Shown here: positions 1 through 11,738 of the stretch, piece after piece
Numbering within the stretch: position 1 is the stretch's first letter
Layout of the letters: each line of letters opens with the position of its first letter
Assembly (NCBI GenBank): GCA_029168955.1
Contig: JAPDOI010000066.1
Coordinates: forward strand, 1,364,501 to 1,428,500
Length of the DNA stretch: 64,000 nucleotides
Direction of reading: 5' to 3'
Origin: Aplectana chamaeleonis
Lineage: Eukaryota; Nematoda; Chromadorea; Rhabditida; Cosmocercidae
Notes under the pieces: model-generated
The model's input: only the letters and a program-made list of their open reading frames with translations
The model's database searches: none
Told to the model about the DNA's origin: nothing
Program-made: the position numbers and the translations under genes

Positions 1-1840
1 TGAAAACGAATCTGGAGTATTTTTGTCGAATTTTCGAGGTTTACTGTCGTTAACGGTAGGTAACACGCCATTTAGACAGCAAAACTCATCTTAGTATTTT
101 GTAAATCGACAAACGGAAATCAAATTCGAAGTCTCCAACCCGAATAACCTCCGTATACAAATTTTGAGTGAATTCTGAGATTTTGACCAAACTACCGTAT
201 ACCCACCGTAATCTTACGTATTCTGCAAAAACTCGATAAACGGACTCCAGATCCGTGTTTAGCACTCCAAGTAACCCTCGGAGAATGATTCTGAGACATG
301 TCTATCGTAGAAATCCGGGAATCTCGGAAAAGGCGTTTTTCCCTCGAAATTTTCCCCGGCTGGGAAGCTTCGAAAGAAATTAGCCGAAACCTTGGAAAAT
401 CGACTAATCAACCACAGATTCGTGATCAGCGCCCCAAAAAACCTGCCTGAGAATATTTTAAGTCAAATCTAGTCTTAGTTGCGGTCTTAGTTGCGTTGCC
501 CAGGCTGACCGTATCCTCTCTGTTCTAAGCCAATACACTTCTTGTGAATTCAGTTGCATCTAGAACACGTTTTTCCACATTTCACTGGAAAGTAAATTAC
601 TGATACTGAACAGTTTCAAAAAAACCGATCTGCTATTTGGTCGTGGTGGCTGCGTTTCATTTTTTTCTCCTTTTTGGCAAGCACGTGAAGCTTTGGCTCT
701 TCAAGTCTGTCCATTCTTCGTTTACTGAATGTTTTGTGATTCTCCTCATTTGTGTGATTGTTTTTGGTTGAGTCGGAACTCGATTTTTTTTGTTCGTTGC
801 TTTCCTGTCGATTGCGCACCATGAGTGCAAAATAAATATAAATATATATGAATATAAATCTGAAACATTTTTCTAAAGCGCTTCCAGGGCAATCTTATCG
901 GTGTAAAAAAACGCCCAACCGAAAATCCGTATAAGTCAAAAACGCTATCAGTCTGGACAACGTTTCTAAAATGTGCCTTCACCCGAACTTTGCTCAGGGG
1001 GTAGTTTTGGGCGCTCCACACATTTGTGAGGTTCATTTCAGGATTTTCTGTAGACGAATGCGCTTTTTGGATGGAACAAAAAAGTACAAAAAAACCAATT
1101 TTTAAGGTTGTAACTTCTTGGAACCTGCAGCTCGGGGCTGGATACTGCGCAGTGTTACTATTGAGCCACAAGAGATAGTCAGATAGATAGTCGTTTCCGC
1201 AGATGCGTTTGACAGTCTAAACACTTCCTTTGTCAGTGTATTCCGTTCCGAAATAGAGTGTGAAGACGAAGAGCCCTCTTTGAGCTGAGTAACAATATTA
1301 AGAACGACTGAAAGTGATCACCTTCAATTATAACCTGTTTCAGGTTGAACCAAGTGAGGATCCCTACGGCACAGGTGTTAACGGCGACTTGATGTGAATG
1401 CGAATGCCAAGACAAGCATGAGATAATAACCTATCTGTGACTCGATTTTAGCATTAGAAGTCTGGTTCTCGTAGTGTTTGTAAAACGCTCGGTGTTTTTC
1501 ATAATTTTTCTTGGGGAAAGGAGAAAACTGCGTGAACCCAGCAGTTCAAGCTCTTCAGTGTATCGACCTGAAACAATCGACACTGAACTCAGATCGGAGA
1601 ACCTTTTCACAGTTGCGTGCCTCGCCTACCACAACAACCTCTTCCTTCACTCGTCTTATTCATTAAAGACAACCATTAAGTTTAAATTCGACTTCCTGGC
1701 TTTTTGACATGAGCGTTTACAGGCAACAGTCTCGCCTAACCACTCAAACATTCGCGGAGGCCGGGGCATTTCAACCACATATAGAGACATACCAACTTTT
1801 TTATTCTGAAAAGATATGGTAGAAACTATCTGCTCCTTCC
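1..1840. other. No recognised gene
   Basis: AT-rich sequence with no open reading frame resembling a known family and no clear exon with flanking splice sites. Short reading frames occur on both strands but have no recognisable domain. It may be intergenic or intronic; nothing decides between the two. Confidence 0.4.
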
Positions 1841-1847
1841 TTAGACC

Positions 1848-2030
1848 TTTCGGCTCAGCTCTTGGGGCTGAGCCAAGTAGGACGGTGTGAAAATTCCGCT
1901 GTACGTAATGTACTTGACCCAGCCCAACAGCTGAGCCGAAATGTCTGAAGAAGGTGCTGGGCACCGAAACGTCACCAAGACGATGAACTTTTTTGTGGAT
2001 CTTTCGGAAGTTTTGGAAAGTTTCTGCTTT
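1848..2030 (+). repeat. Structured hairpin with CTGAAGA...GAAAC motif
   Basis: An imperfect inverted repeat (CTTTCGGCTCAG near 1848 and CTGAGCCGAAA near 1930) is followed by CTGAAGA, then a 5-bp stem GGTGC/GCACC, then GAAAC, then a small CGTC/GACG stem. The order CTGANGA, stem, GAAA is the hammerhead ribozyme core order, but one extra A precedes stem II and the position after stem III reads A rather than U, so activity is doubtful. A similar block is present at 53378-53560. Known family relatives would be hammerhead-bearing retroelements; this assignment is tentative. Confidence 0.3.
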
Positions 2031-2427
2031 CTCTCCTTTTTTTGCAGTTTCACCGTCAATGAATCTTCTGAAAAGATATGTTCAATTCAAGTTCATTTTT
2101 TCACCAAGGTACACTAACGAGAAGGATTGAAAATGGAAGTGAACCACCTATTTGAAGTACACCTCTGTAAGAACTACATCTCAACAAATAAGGTTGGAAA
2201 ATAAGCCTATTCCATCTTTGAAGAACACTTCTATTAGAAGGGAGCACATCTTGAAACTCAGCCTGAAATACATATCAACATACAACAGAAGCACAAGTAC
2301 TCAAGCCAGGCTTCGACGAAAGCCCACAGGGTCGTTGAGTTTAGGAACCTTCCTTGGATTGGCCGGATTTGGAAATACTTTATTTTAAAAAACAGCATTG
2401 TCTATTTTTATTTAATTATTGATACTC

Positions 2428-2700
2428 TTATTCGCAACGACAAAACGTAGATCGAGTCTTTCTTGCGAAGAGCTCAGCATTCTTCTCCACATCTCCTTCG
2501 ACCAAAGTGATCCAATTCCTAACACACTTCGTCCGCTTGCCTCGGTGCTTAGCAAGTTCGTCCAGCCAGCGTGTCCTTGGCCTTCCTTGCGTTCGCTTAC
2601 TGCTTGGTAACCATTCAGTGGCCACACGAGCCCAACATTGATCCAATATCTGAGAAAGCTTTTTGGCGTAGATCCATTTCCGTCAGCATAACAGCATTCT
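2428..2700 (-). pseudogene. Non-LTR retrotransposon RT C-terminal fragment
   Basis: The minus strand encodes a peptide containing ATEWLPSSKRTQGRPRTRW followed by a run ending near a Trp. The K/R-rich GRPRTRW block is typical of the region after the reverse transcriptase domain in RTE/CR1-like non-LTR elements; the full RTE copies in this window have an equivalent GRRRKFW block. Only about 70 codons remain and no catalytic RT box is present, so this is a dead 3' remnant. It abuts the Tc1-like element beginning at 2753. Confidence 0.45.
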
Positions 2701-2752
2701 TGTCCAGATTTATTGAAAAGCATAGATTCGTAGCTTCTGTGTGAGTCGAAAT

Positions 2753-3434
2753 CAGTGCGGTGCATAATTATGGGTCCACCCTAATTTTTGCATTCAAGAG
2801 GCCAAGCCCCAGACATCGCATTACGAGAACAGTATCAATGGATTCAGGAGTGCTGAAAACCCTTGTAGACAGTGTTTGAGAACAATCGGTTTCTTGGTTA
2901 AGAAGTACTGCTTGTTTTGACAAAAAGTGCTCTCCTTAAAGGCAGTGTTCACGATAAAAGTCTTTTTTTTTGTATTTCCGCCTATCTTGAAAGCGGTCCC
3001 ATGCTGATTTCAAAGATGTCCCTGGAATCGAACAAGACCTCCTGAAAACAGGGTTATGGCCCCTCAAAATTCAGCTAGGGAAGCATTGTGGACGAGTTGT
3101 CCGAGGCTTGTAAATCCCGTTTTTTGCAGCCGATGTGTGTGAGCTGACCTGAGTAAAGAGAGCCGTTGAAAATGAAGGGAAGAACGGGGCTTTTGATCGG
3201 AAACCATCGCCTAACCACGAATTCAGGGAAACTGCTATAGTGCTATAGGACGTGGGCGGAGTGGCCCAATGGGTTGGCTGGCCCACGAGATTTTCACCCA
3301 CTTACCGGCCCTTTTTCATCGCACTTCCATTCCTAATCTTCCTGGAGGGACCCAAAGCTTACGTTTTAGCCAGAAAACGTGCAACTTTTTCTTCGTGAAC
3401 ACTGCCTTCAAGCGGTGCAAAATTATAGGTCCAC
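2753..3434 (+). repeat. Left long terminal inverted repeat of Tc1-like element
   Basis: Outer tip at 2753-2785 and inner related tip at 3412-3434, separated by about 180 bp once the TTAA MITE at 2940-3407 is removed. It pairs with 14333-14539. Two spaced copies of the tip motif per end is the arrangement of transposase-binding direct repeats in IR/DR Tc1/mariner elements. Confidence 0.65.
2940..3407. mobile_element. TTAA-type MITE inside the Tc1-like left end
   Basis: Terminal inverted repeats AGGCAGTGTTCACGAT...CGTGAACACTGCCT, flanked by TTAA (2936-2939) and TCAA (3408-3411). The uninterrupted right Tc1 end has GTAA at this spot. No coding capacity. It belongs to a family with at least six copies in the window (others at 18766, 19335, 30716, 42481, 48106). 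TTAA duplication suggests mobilisation by a piggyBac-type transposase, which is inference. Confidence 0.8.
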
Positions 3435-3461
3435 CTGTTGAAATAATCATTTATCCAAACT

Positions 3462-3563
3462 TTAAGAGCAAATAAAACACATCTGATGATAAATGGCGCC
3501 TCCTTTAATTACACAAACATCAAAAATCCTGTTAGGCACACTTTTGACAAGATTATTGATCAC
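3462..3563 (-). pseudogene. Tc1-like transposase, detached C-terminus
   Basis: The minus strand reads INNLVKSVPNRIFDV and continues KGGAIYH, matching the conserved C-terminal block of Tc1 transposases (LV-SMP-RI--VI--KGG). It lies 9.7 kb from the rest of the transposase and in the same orientation. Joining across the TA shared by 3564-3565 and 13249-13250 restores continuity, which shows that 3566-13248 is a later insertion into the transposase gene. Confidence 0.75.
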
Positions 3564-3565
3564 TA

Positions 3566-4780
3566 CAATACCCGCACTAATTTACTCAAAAAAAGCCGCA
3601 AAAGTCGCGAACTCGCGACTTTTGCGACTTTTCGTCATAACTCGGCCCGAGGTGACCCGTTCGAGCAGTGAATGGCATATTTCGAATCAGCATCGAGAGC
3701 TCTTTCTTCTGAGCTCTCGCATGTCTTACGGCCAAACAAGGCATATAGGGCTAACACAATCAATCGAGTTGGTGAAAGGAAAATTCAAGTATTTTGTGGT
3801 TATTTGACGTAATGCCTCGTCCACCTCAACAGTGTGTACATGATAGACAACATTTTAATAAACTGTCTGCGGCTGACAGACTTTTTCTGTGAAATTTTAG
3901 TTTTTTGATTTTCTAAACCCGAATATTTCACCATTTCTACAGCCGCAAGCCTCCTCTAGATTAGATTTACAGAGGGTAGCAATGTTTTTCATCGACTGTG
4001 TCTGAATCCATCCATGGTGGAAAACTTATTGAAAATTTAGACCGTGAAAAGTGGTTCGCAGCGAATTCAAATGGGCGATCTTTGACTTCAGCCCTTCCAA
4101 GGAGGCCCGTACTCCCTCTCAGGGGCTGGTAATATTTGCAGCTCCTCGCTGTACATGATAAATAGTTCAGAGAACCACCTCAGATTTTTTGCCATTCATT
4201 CTTTTGAAACTCAAAATCGTGCAGTAATTATCGGTAACTTCCATTTGATTTCCGATGCCGGGCGATCCACGATCAGCCAGCCGCTTCCCGAAATTTAGAA
4301 TGCTGGTGGTAAGGGCTTTCAAATGGTATAATGTTTGCTTGTTCCGACAAGTCCTTCTGTTTCTCAGATCTGAAAGAGTAATTTATCGTTAGTCCCTCAC
4401 TTCGCGCCTCTGCGTCTCTGACTCTCCGCGCCCTGCACACCCCCACTTTTAAAGGTGTTGAAAGCGCACTGTCTTGCCTGTTTTGCTCAATGAGCGAAGT
4501 TCACACGAAATGGATCGATTTCCATGGGCAAGGTTTCACCCGGGAGACGACAAGAGCTTAGGTTGAAACAGTAAGAAGAGGGTAGAAAGAACAGGAAGGG
4601 AAACATGAGGGGGAGGTAATCACACGGGAGGGATCCGTGTCATCAATGGGTAGGGTTGCGCTGGAAGGGGAGTTAACGAGATGCATAGTCCCTAGCTCAC
4701 CAGCGACTACGAACAGGTTGAAAAGGAAGTCACTCCAAAGGTTGTCTATTTACTGAAAATCAACGCCTCGAATTTAGTGG
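3566..4780 (+). repeat. Foldback left arm
   Basis: Intact 1.2-kb arm. It contains the small stem AAAGTCGCGAACTCGCGACTTT near 3600, the stem GAGAGCTC...GAGCTCTC near 3697-3720, and the uninterrupted TCGTTAGTCCC at about 4387, which is the empty target site for the Harbinger insertion seen in the right arm. Confidence 0.8.
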
Positions 4781-5948
4781 CCGCACGCTACTTATCGCAC
4801 ACGCGACCGCTTGCGCGGACCTCTGGCTCCGAAATGAAGCATTTGTTCCATTTTTTCGTTTTGAGCTTCAACTCACTATCGAGCTCCAGCGCAACGCGAC
4901 GCAGCTCTGTTTCCGGAGAGAAAGGTTCTAAATTGCGTACAGGTTCATCCAAGTCATCTTGTCCGCAAGGCAGGCAATTGGCAGTCCGTGAAAAATGCTC
5001 TCAGTTGTAGTGCGCGCCGTGTACGCCCTGCTGCGGCGTGGGTCGCGTCCATGACGCCGCCTGAGAAGGCGCTACCCTCAGAGAACGCCTTCGCCAGCGC
5101 GTAGTGAAGTCGGCTCTGAATTTGATGAGAATTCGTTCAAGAACGTACTTCGACTATTCACGGTTTTGTTTTTGGTTCGAATAAATGATTGGTTACGCCA
5201 GTAGTCGTCCGAGCAGTCGCGCCGCGTGCGCGACAAGCGGCGATGCGCCGCAATCCTGATATTGACAGAGGAAGATTCGAATCAACGTGACGTAGCGATT
5301 TCAAAACGCGACGAAGAAGAGTGATCGTGCAAAGCGTTGTTGCATAAATTCGACCGCATGGCGTTGCTCTGCAGCACGGCAATCTGAACGAGCAATAGGT
5401 TAAGGTCCGAAGACCAAAAATTGAAAATGCTTCATTTTGAACTCAAAAGTCCGCGCGAGCCGCGTGGGGCGCAGTCTTGATGTCGGCAGATGTGTGATAG
5501 AACCGAATTACAACTGCTCTCAGAGCCAAATTGCGGACCGCATTTGCGGACTACGGTTGTTGCATCATGCGGCACGTGATGATCGTACTGGGAGGAAGGA
5601 CCAAGTGGTCGCTATGCCATCTGTCGCCATGCATAAAGAAAAATTTGGAAGATAATTATCTCAAAGCCTGGCAGATTCTAACTACGTGGCTCATTAATAT
5701 GAATGAATTAGGGAGTTTTCAGAGTTGCACCCCGGCGCGGCGCGTTTTCATGACTCATATGCGAATCGACGAGCGGCGCGGTATGGATAGATGCCCTCAG
5801 AAAATACAGCATCGCGCAGCGATGGAACTCTGAAATAGGCCTTACCGCGTGGTATAGCATCGCATGGCGTCGACCGCGCCGCGTTGTGATTCAGCGCTGC
5901 GGTAGGATTGAGCAAATAATCTGGGAGCCACCCGCAAAGTTCAACTCT
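4781..5948. other. Foldback central loop, no gene
   Basis: GC-richer sequence between the arms, with short runs such as GCGCCGCG, GCATCGC and GCGATG. No coding family recognised. The runs resemble the subterminal GCGATG runs of the Harbinger element and the small Harbinger MITEs, so it may contain decayed MITE material. Confidence 0.4.
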
Positions 5949-6343
5949 CTACACTAAATTCGAGGCGTTGATTTTCAGTAAATAGACAACGCTTGGAGTG
6001 ACTTCCTTTTCAACCTGTTCGTAGTCGCTGGTGAGCTAGGGACTATGCATCTCGTTAAATCCCCTTCCAGCGCAACCGTACTCCACTGATGACACAGAAA
6101 CCTCCCGTGTGATTACACTCCCTCATGTTTCTCTTTCTGTTCTTTCTGCCCTCTTCTTACTGTTTCAACCTAAGCTCTTTGTCGTCTCCTCGAGTGAAAC
6201 CTTGCCCAAGGAAATCGATCCATTTCGTGTGAACTTCGCTCATTGAGCGAGACAGGCAAGAACAGTGCGCTTTCGACACCTTCAAAAGAGGGGGTGCAGG
6301 GCGCGGAGAGTCAGAGACGCAGAGGCGCGAAGCGAGGGACTAA
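5949..6343 (-). repeat. Foldback right arm, proximal part
   Basis: Inverted copy of about 4390-4780, ending in GAGGGACTAA where the Harbinger element begins. Confidence 0.8.
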
Positions 6344-6704
6344 GGCGGGAACCATACTTGAAGCGATGTTATCGCAGTCAGAAGGGTGATCTAGCACTGG
6401 TCGCCGCGCGCCGCGAAGGGATCGAGCAGTCGCGGCGGGGTCAGCCGTCGCACGCGGCGTTTGGGTGGCAGCTGCTACGCGCGATGGCATCGCGCCCACA
6501 TCGCGTTTAAACCATAGTTTTTTGCGCGATGCCTGCTGTTTAGCGCGCGTTCGCGATTTCATCACATCGCAGCGTCCTGCACTGCGATGTGCGGACATCG
6601 CGGGAGCTTTTTTTGGTATTTCATAGTTTCCTCCTTTTGTCAATCCTTCCATCTTCGTTCTTTGTGTTTTCCTATTCATTCTGTGTCTCATTATGCTGTG
6701 TTAA

Positions 6705-7559
6705 CCCATTCACGACCGCACGCTACCACTACCACTACCACTTCGGATCGAACGCTTTTTAAAAAATCGATTTCTCTACCACTAGAACCAGTTTCCAAGC
6801 TTTCTCATGTTTAATGTATTAACCTATACTAGGCTTGACTACAGGAGTCGTGGTCCGTTGGCAGCTCCACTATAGCACACGCCTCAAATTTCTGTGAAAA
6901 TAGCTGAGGCTCATCCGGGGAAAATCGTTGCGAAAATATACATCATGACTCTTTTTTCTTCCACTGAAGTTTTTCAGCTCTTTAAGCAAGAAAACCTGGA
7001 AAAGTGCCACGACCATGACTACAACCACCATGACCCCGAAACATCGTTTTTTTTCATTTTAAACGTTTTCAGCCACCATAGCCAAACCTGACCCATAAAA
7101 AATTCGTAAACAGATAGCAGGTTTCTGAATGGCATTCGAAAAAATTTGCGGTGCTATGTGGGAAGGGGGGGGAGGCACTATGGCGCGATGGACTTGGGCA
7201 CGCCCATTTTACTGTGCCGCACTAAATTTGAGCACCTACCCGGGGTTTCCCTCCCTTGCCAAAATCAGGAGAATCATTGCGGCACGGAAAAATGGGCGTG
7301 GCCAAGTGTGATACAACAGTGCCCCCCCCCTTCCCACATAGCACCAAAATTGCTTTAAGTGAATATCAGTGGAGCAGTACTGACGAAATAATATCCCTAC
7401 TTGACTCTGACGTGAAAAAAGGCAGTTGTTTCTCACGATAGAGAGTTCCATAAAAGAAAATTCTGGTAAAATGTTTACTTCATTGATCGCTTCACTATGA
7501 ACATTAAAAATGAAAACTGATTGTGTAGTCACCCAAAACTAGGTGTGGTCGTGAATGGA
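6705..7559. mobile_element. TTAA-flanked element nested in Harbinger
   Basis: Inverted tips CCCATTCACGACC (6705) and GGTCGTGAATGGA (ending 7559), with TTAA to the left and TTGA to the right. Internal sequence ATGTATTAACCTATACTAGG near 6818 recurs in the copy at 30248-30470. Tips starting CCC and a TTAA-like target suggest a non-autonomous piggyBac-type element. It sits in Harbinger non-coding DNA upstream of the MADF gene. Confidence 0.5.
7148..7352. mobile_element. Short hairpin MITE
   Basis: Inverted ends GGTGCTATGTGGGAAGGGGG and its near-complement ending CCCACATAGCACC; internally ATGGGCGTGGCC mirrors GGGCACGCCCAT. It lies inside the element at 6705-7559, making it the innermost insertion of this nest. 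No coding capacity. Confidence 0.65.
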
Positions 7560-7770
7560 TTGAATCTCACTAGGAGCTGTCGATTCGGATTGTCACCTGC
7601 ATCGGAGCGGTGGGCCTTGGTGAAATATAACTGGTGATAAAGAGTTTCCAACGAGAAAGCCGCCGCTCCGCACTGTGATAACCAAAGAGGAGCTTACTTG
7701 AAATCAGTCAGAGTCTATGTGTTCTTTCGAGTCCTGCACACTCTTTCTCCAAATTTTTGTTTTCAGGATT

Positions 7771-10020
7771 ATGGCGCAAAAGCGTCCTCGTGAATTTCGT
7801 CCTCGGCTCCCAATGGACGATCAGGAAAAACTAGCCCTTATTTCCTGCATTGAAAATTTTCCGGCGATTTGGGACGATACTAGCCAGGAACACAAGTCTC
7901 TACAGGCCAAGAATGACGCCTGGCGTCAAATCGCGTTGGAAATGGAGGAGAATTTTAACAAAGAATTCGATTGTGAGTTTTCAGCAATCTTCATTAGCTC
8001 ATAATTGTTTTCGTGTCAACTCCATCAAATGAGTGACTAGAGCGCGACAAACGCACCATTTCAGGGATGACTCAGAATTTGTAATTTGGGCGCCGTTCCT
8101 TGTGCAAACTCTGAAATTTTTTGGATGGGGGCCAAAACTCGCATTAGATAGCCAACAAACTGTACTTTGCTTATCCTGTATCCCTAATTAGTGTGTTGAC
8201 CCTTGCTGTGATCGATACTCGGCAAGCGCTGGCAAGGTCATGCGTGTTTCGTCATCCCGACTCGTCGCATCCGTTAAAACGTTTAACCTCGTCATAGCCT
8301 CAAAAGTTCATTGCTTTCTCTGTCAATTAAGTTCGTGGATAGGGTTTTGATAATTCATCGGCTTTATCCGGTCTTCACGTTTTTTTTTGAAGTGTGTGGA
8401 TCCACGGGTGGGTTAGAATGAAACAACTTTTGTCAAAATCCGAAAATACGATTTTGGTGTTGGTTACCGCGCCCCAATCTACCATAGCTGCTGATGCTGT
8501 GATGTTCGCTTGGGAAGGAATATTTCTTATCTGTCTTATGGGGCATGCTTCCTAATTGTTCTTCTCGCTCATGGATGGATGAAATTATATTGAATTCAAA
8601 AAACCGGCTACGGTGCATGGTGTGACTTATCACGGAGGGGTCGTATCCTTCCGTGGCTGAGACGTGATCGGACCCAGACCTATTTAGGCCTTCAGAAGAA
8701 CATTCAAAACGGCCTCTAACTTTCACGGTATGGTGCGATTGAGGAATTTTTCTTCAGATATTTTGTTTAACCATCTAAACATCTTATTCCCTTATCGTTA
8801 GTAGAGACCTGAACTATCTTTTGTCACCTCTTTGCAACGTTACCAGCCCTAGCGTTGTTCAACCTTCCTTTTTCTCGTGACATTTTGGGCGCGTTCCCAG
8901 AAGAGAACAGGCATATTTTTAGTGTGATTTTCTATTCTGAATGTGGTTTCGTACCTGAGACTGCCCCCATCCAGAGCCCAGGCAAAACTTCGATCTCGGC
9001 TGGGATTTCATATAAGGAGGTTCTGAAACTCGCTTAGAAATTTGGTTCTCATGCTTGATTTTCATTATCCCAAGCTGTGTTTCGAAATTGTTTCAATTCG
9101 CTGTTCTCACAGGTGGGCGCATCACGAGTTGAGAGGGGGGGGGGTCGGATCGCAGCTCAGTCGTACCGCACCGTATGCCGCAGCCTAGAAGAAAGTATGA
9201 TTGACTAAATTGTCCACTGAAAATGCAGACAAATATGAGTCAGCTCTTGTATCATGATTTCCATCTTGGATCTTAATCATCTACAATTCATCGTAAAACG
9301 TCTTTCAGGCAAGTTCCTGCAAGGCATATACAAGAACCTGCGTGATACCTTCATGAGGCTAGATAAGGAGTACAGAGCTGCATTAACACGCACCAGTGGA
9401 GCGCAGGCCGGCGAACTAGAAAAGATGACTTCGTGGAGGTTTTACGATGCGTTGAAGTTCCTGGGTCCTTCAGCTGAGCCAGGGTGAGCAGTAGGCGATC
9501 TAATTTTATTTAGTTTTTTTTTTCAACATGTGCATGTTTAGGCGTCGCTACTCGAACCTTCTTGCCGAAGACACTATTGTTAATGTGGATTCGCCCGAGA
9601 GCTCTTCGCAGGTAAATTTTCATCTTTTAGCATTTACACTTTTGCATTTTTTTTTTGGCCAGCGGTCCGTCAGAAAGTTCATCCGCTTTTTTTTCGCGCA
9701 TCGCCGCGATGAAACTATGATTCCGGCCATACTGTGATTGGTCAAGCAGCTTCGCAGGTGGTCCCTACCAAAATCTGTTATTCATTTTTTCAGGATTGCA
9801 CTTGGCTTCGCGGCTCAAGGATCTGAGTGAATTGGATCCTGTCTACGCTGAGGAGTTCATTCTCAAGGTAGACAAGCTGCAGCTGGAACTTACTGAGGCT
9901 CTGCATTGCTTGAGAAACCAGAAGAGAGGATACGATGCTAACTTGGCAAGCGGCCGCAGCTACCAATGGAAGAAGATAGCGAATGTGAAGATGGAAAGAA
10001 ATCACTCGGTGGCCGAGTAA
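7771..10020 (+). CDS. MADF-BESS-type accessory protein of Harbinger
   Basis: Four exons can be read: 7771-7972 (starts MAQKRPREF), 9309-9483, 9542-9611 and about 9823-10020. Exon 1 begins the MADF fold (KLALISCIENFPAIWDD), and exon 2 continues it across a clean phase (FLQGIYKNLRDTFMRLDKEY). The last exon has a BESS-like acidic/hydrophobic segment (ELDPVYAEEFILKVDKLQL). MADF proteins bind DNA; in Harbinger elements a Myb/MADF protein helps import the transposase and target it to the ends. The acceptor of the last exon is ambiguous: CAG at 9793 gives a stop, whereas AAG at 9822 keeps the frame. No internal stop is seen in this reading. Confidence 0.65.
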
Positions 10021-10172
10021 CGATTTGGTGCAGGAAAACTCCCACAATTTGCGTTTTCAGGATTGTGAATTTTTTTTGTTGCTCCTTTTTTGTCGTACTT
10101 CTGAAGTCATTGTTATTTGTATGCTTTTATTCATGGATAGATGAAGAGGAATACAATGTCTTTTACGATGCA

Positions 10173-11738
10173 CTATAGCCCATCACGCGCAGCAAAGAAT
10201 TCGGTTAGCCGAATTCGTTGGACCTTAGCTTCAGTGTTTGGAATAGCACGACTTTGCTGTTCCACTCTCGCGGCTTCTTGTTCGGGAGGAAATCTGGCCA
10301 TGATTTCGTCAGGCGTGCATGACGAGCACAGCAAGTTATGAAGAACCTGAATAATTTATATCAAAATGGTTAAAGTCCTTACCGAAGCAAATTTTAATCA
10401 CTTACCAGTGATGCATTTATGATTAGTTTCATATTCTCAGGGGACCCTTGCAGTTTATTCAGAACTCTGAACCGCGACGTAAGTATCCCAAACACGGATT
10501 CTACAATGCGCCTGGCCCTGAAATAGCATGCGTAGAATTTGATCAATGTGTCTCATCGGTCAAAAGGAACACTTACGAAGAAAAACGCTTGTTGAAATTT
10601 GCCTTCCGGGAATCTGACGAAGCTTCATTTTGGAGATATGGTCGTTGCATGTAGAGTGTTTGGGCGAACCCTCCGTCTGCCAGGAGGTGATAGTTCACAA
10701 TGCCATGCCCATTGAGGTCTGCCGGCGGAGGGAAGCAGTTTGTATGACTCTCCAAATAATTTCTTATAGTCGATGTCTTGTACAGGCCTGGAACGGTCAA
10801 CAGTTCTGTAATTATTTGCGCTTCATTGAAGGAAACAACCTATTTAACTCTGACTGTCATTTACCCGAATCTGACACGCGTCCCTTTGCTCCATTATGGA
10901 CAGCGATAATCTTGTAAAAACTGTCCTAGACAATCATAACAACGATAGAAAATGTGCCTTTGTAGTTAAAGTGACTACTTCCACTGCGTCTGGGGGCCTG
11001 AAACAGCTGTTTACTTGAGGCAGTCTACAATATCACATTATTAGGATCAATCACCACGCAGTGGAAGTAAGCTTTCCATCAATGGCGGCCACAGCTCATG
11101 GGATAGCCCCAGCGTGTTGCAAACTCGTGTGCGCTTCTGTGCCAGGTCTCAGTTGTAGGGGGAGGCAGAGCTTCTGCCCAGAACTCTGAAAGCCAGAAAA
11201 TGCTGTGATTCTGGTAGAGCTGGAAAACAAGATTGTATTGTCAGGAATACCTACCGTTCACTATGGCTTGGCAGACCTCATAAACTATCGAAGCCATTGT
11301 GGTACTGCCGATCTGTAGGCTATGCGAATGAGCGACAAACGAGGAACCATGACCCAGATATCTGAAATTTCGCCGTGCACTGAATGCGTATTGAGCTAGA
11401 TAGTGTAATCAAAGAGGTACCGAAGACATGCAGCCAGTCTATGTCGAGGGTGAAATAGAGAAAGCCATATGTGTTCTAGAGTGAGACAGCCGTCCTACAA
11501 TGCGACTTAGTAGTAGTTCAAATTCTTCAAAGGTTAGCCGACAGTAGCTCATGAACTGATTGGAGTCCATAGTGGCCATGTAGGTGTCGAAGGACAGAAA
11601 ACGAAGGTCGATATTGTCGCGATGGGGTGGTCTGACATACCACCTCCGACGGTACTTGTCGCTATTCGATAGCAGCATTAATAGAGCAGCCACACATCGA
11701 GCCTTCTTCCTGGAACTTCGGAATTTTCGTCGGGTCAT
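10173..11738 (-). pseudogene. PIF/Harbinger transposase, decayed, seven exons
   Basis: Exons on the minus strand: 11421-11738, 11255-11361, 11058-11219, 10865-10997, 10577-10805, 10406-10517 and 10173-10346. The N-terminus has the family's RRRWYVRP motif, then LRYLGHGSSF across an intron. The first catalytic Asp is in AIDGK (exon 3), the second in GRVSDSG (exon 4), and the Glu in RRIVESVFGIL (exon 6). The protein ends in an FFAARDGL-type tail. A frameshift near 11441, another near 11075 and an in-frame TAG in exon 4 (after SIVVMIV) make it non-functional. It converges on the MADF gene with about 150 bp between the stop codons. Confidence 0.85.
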
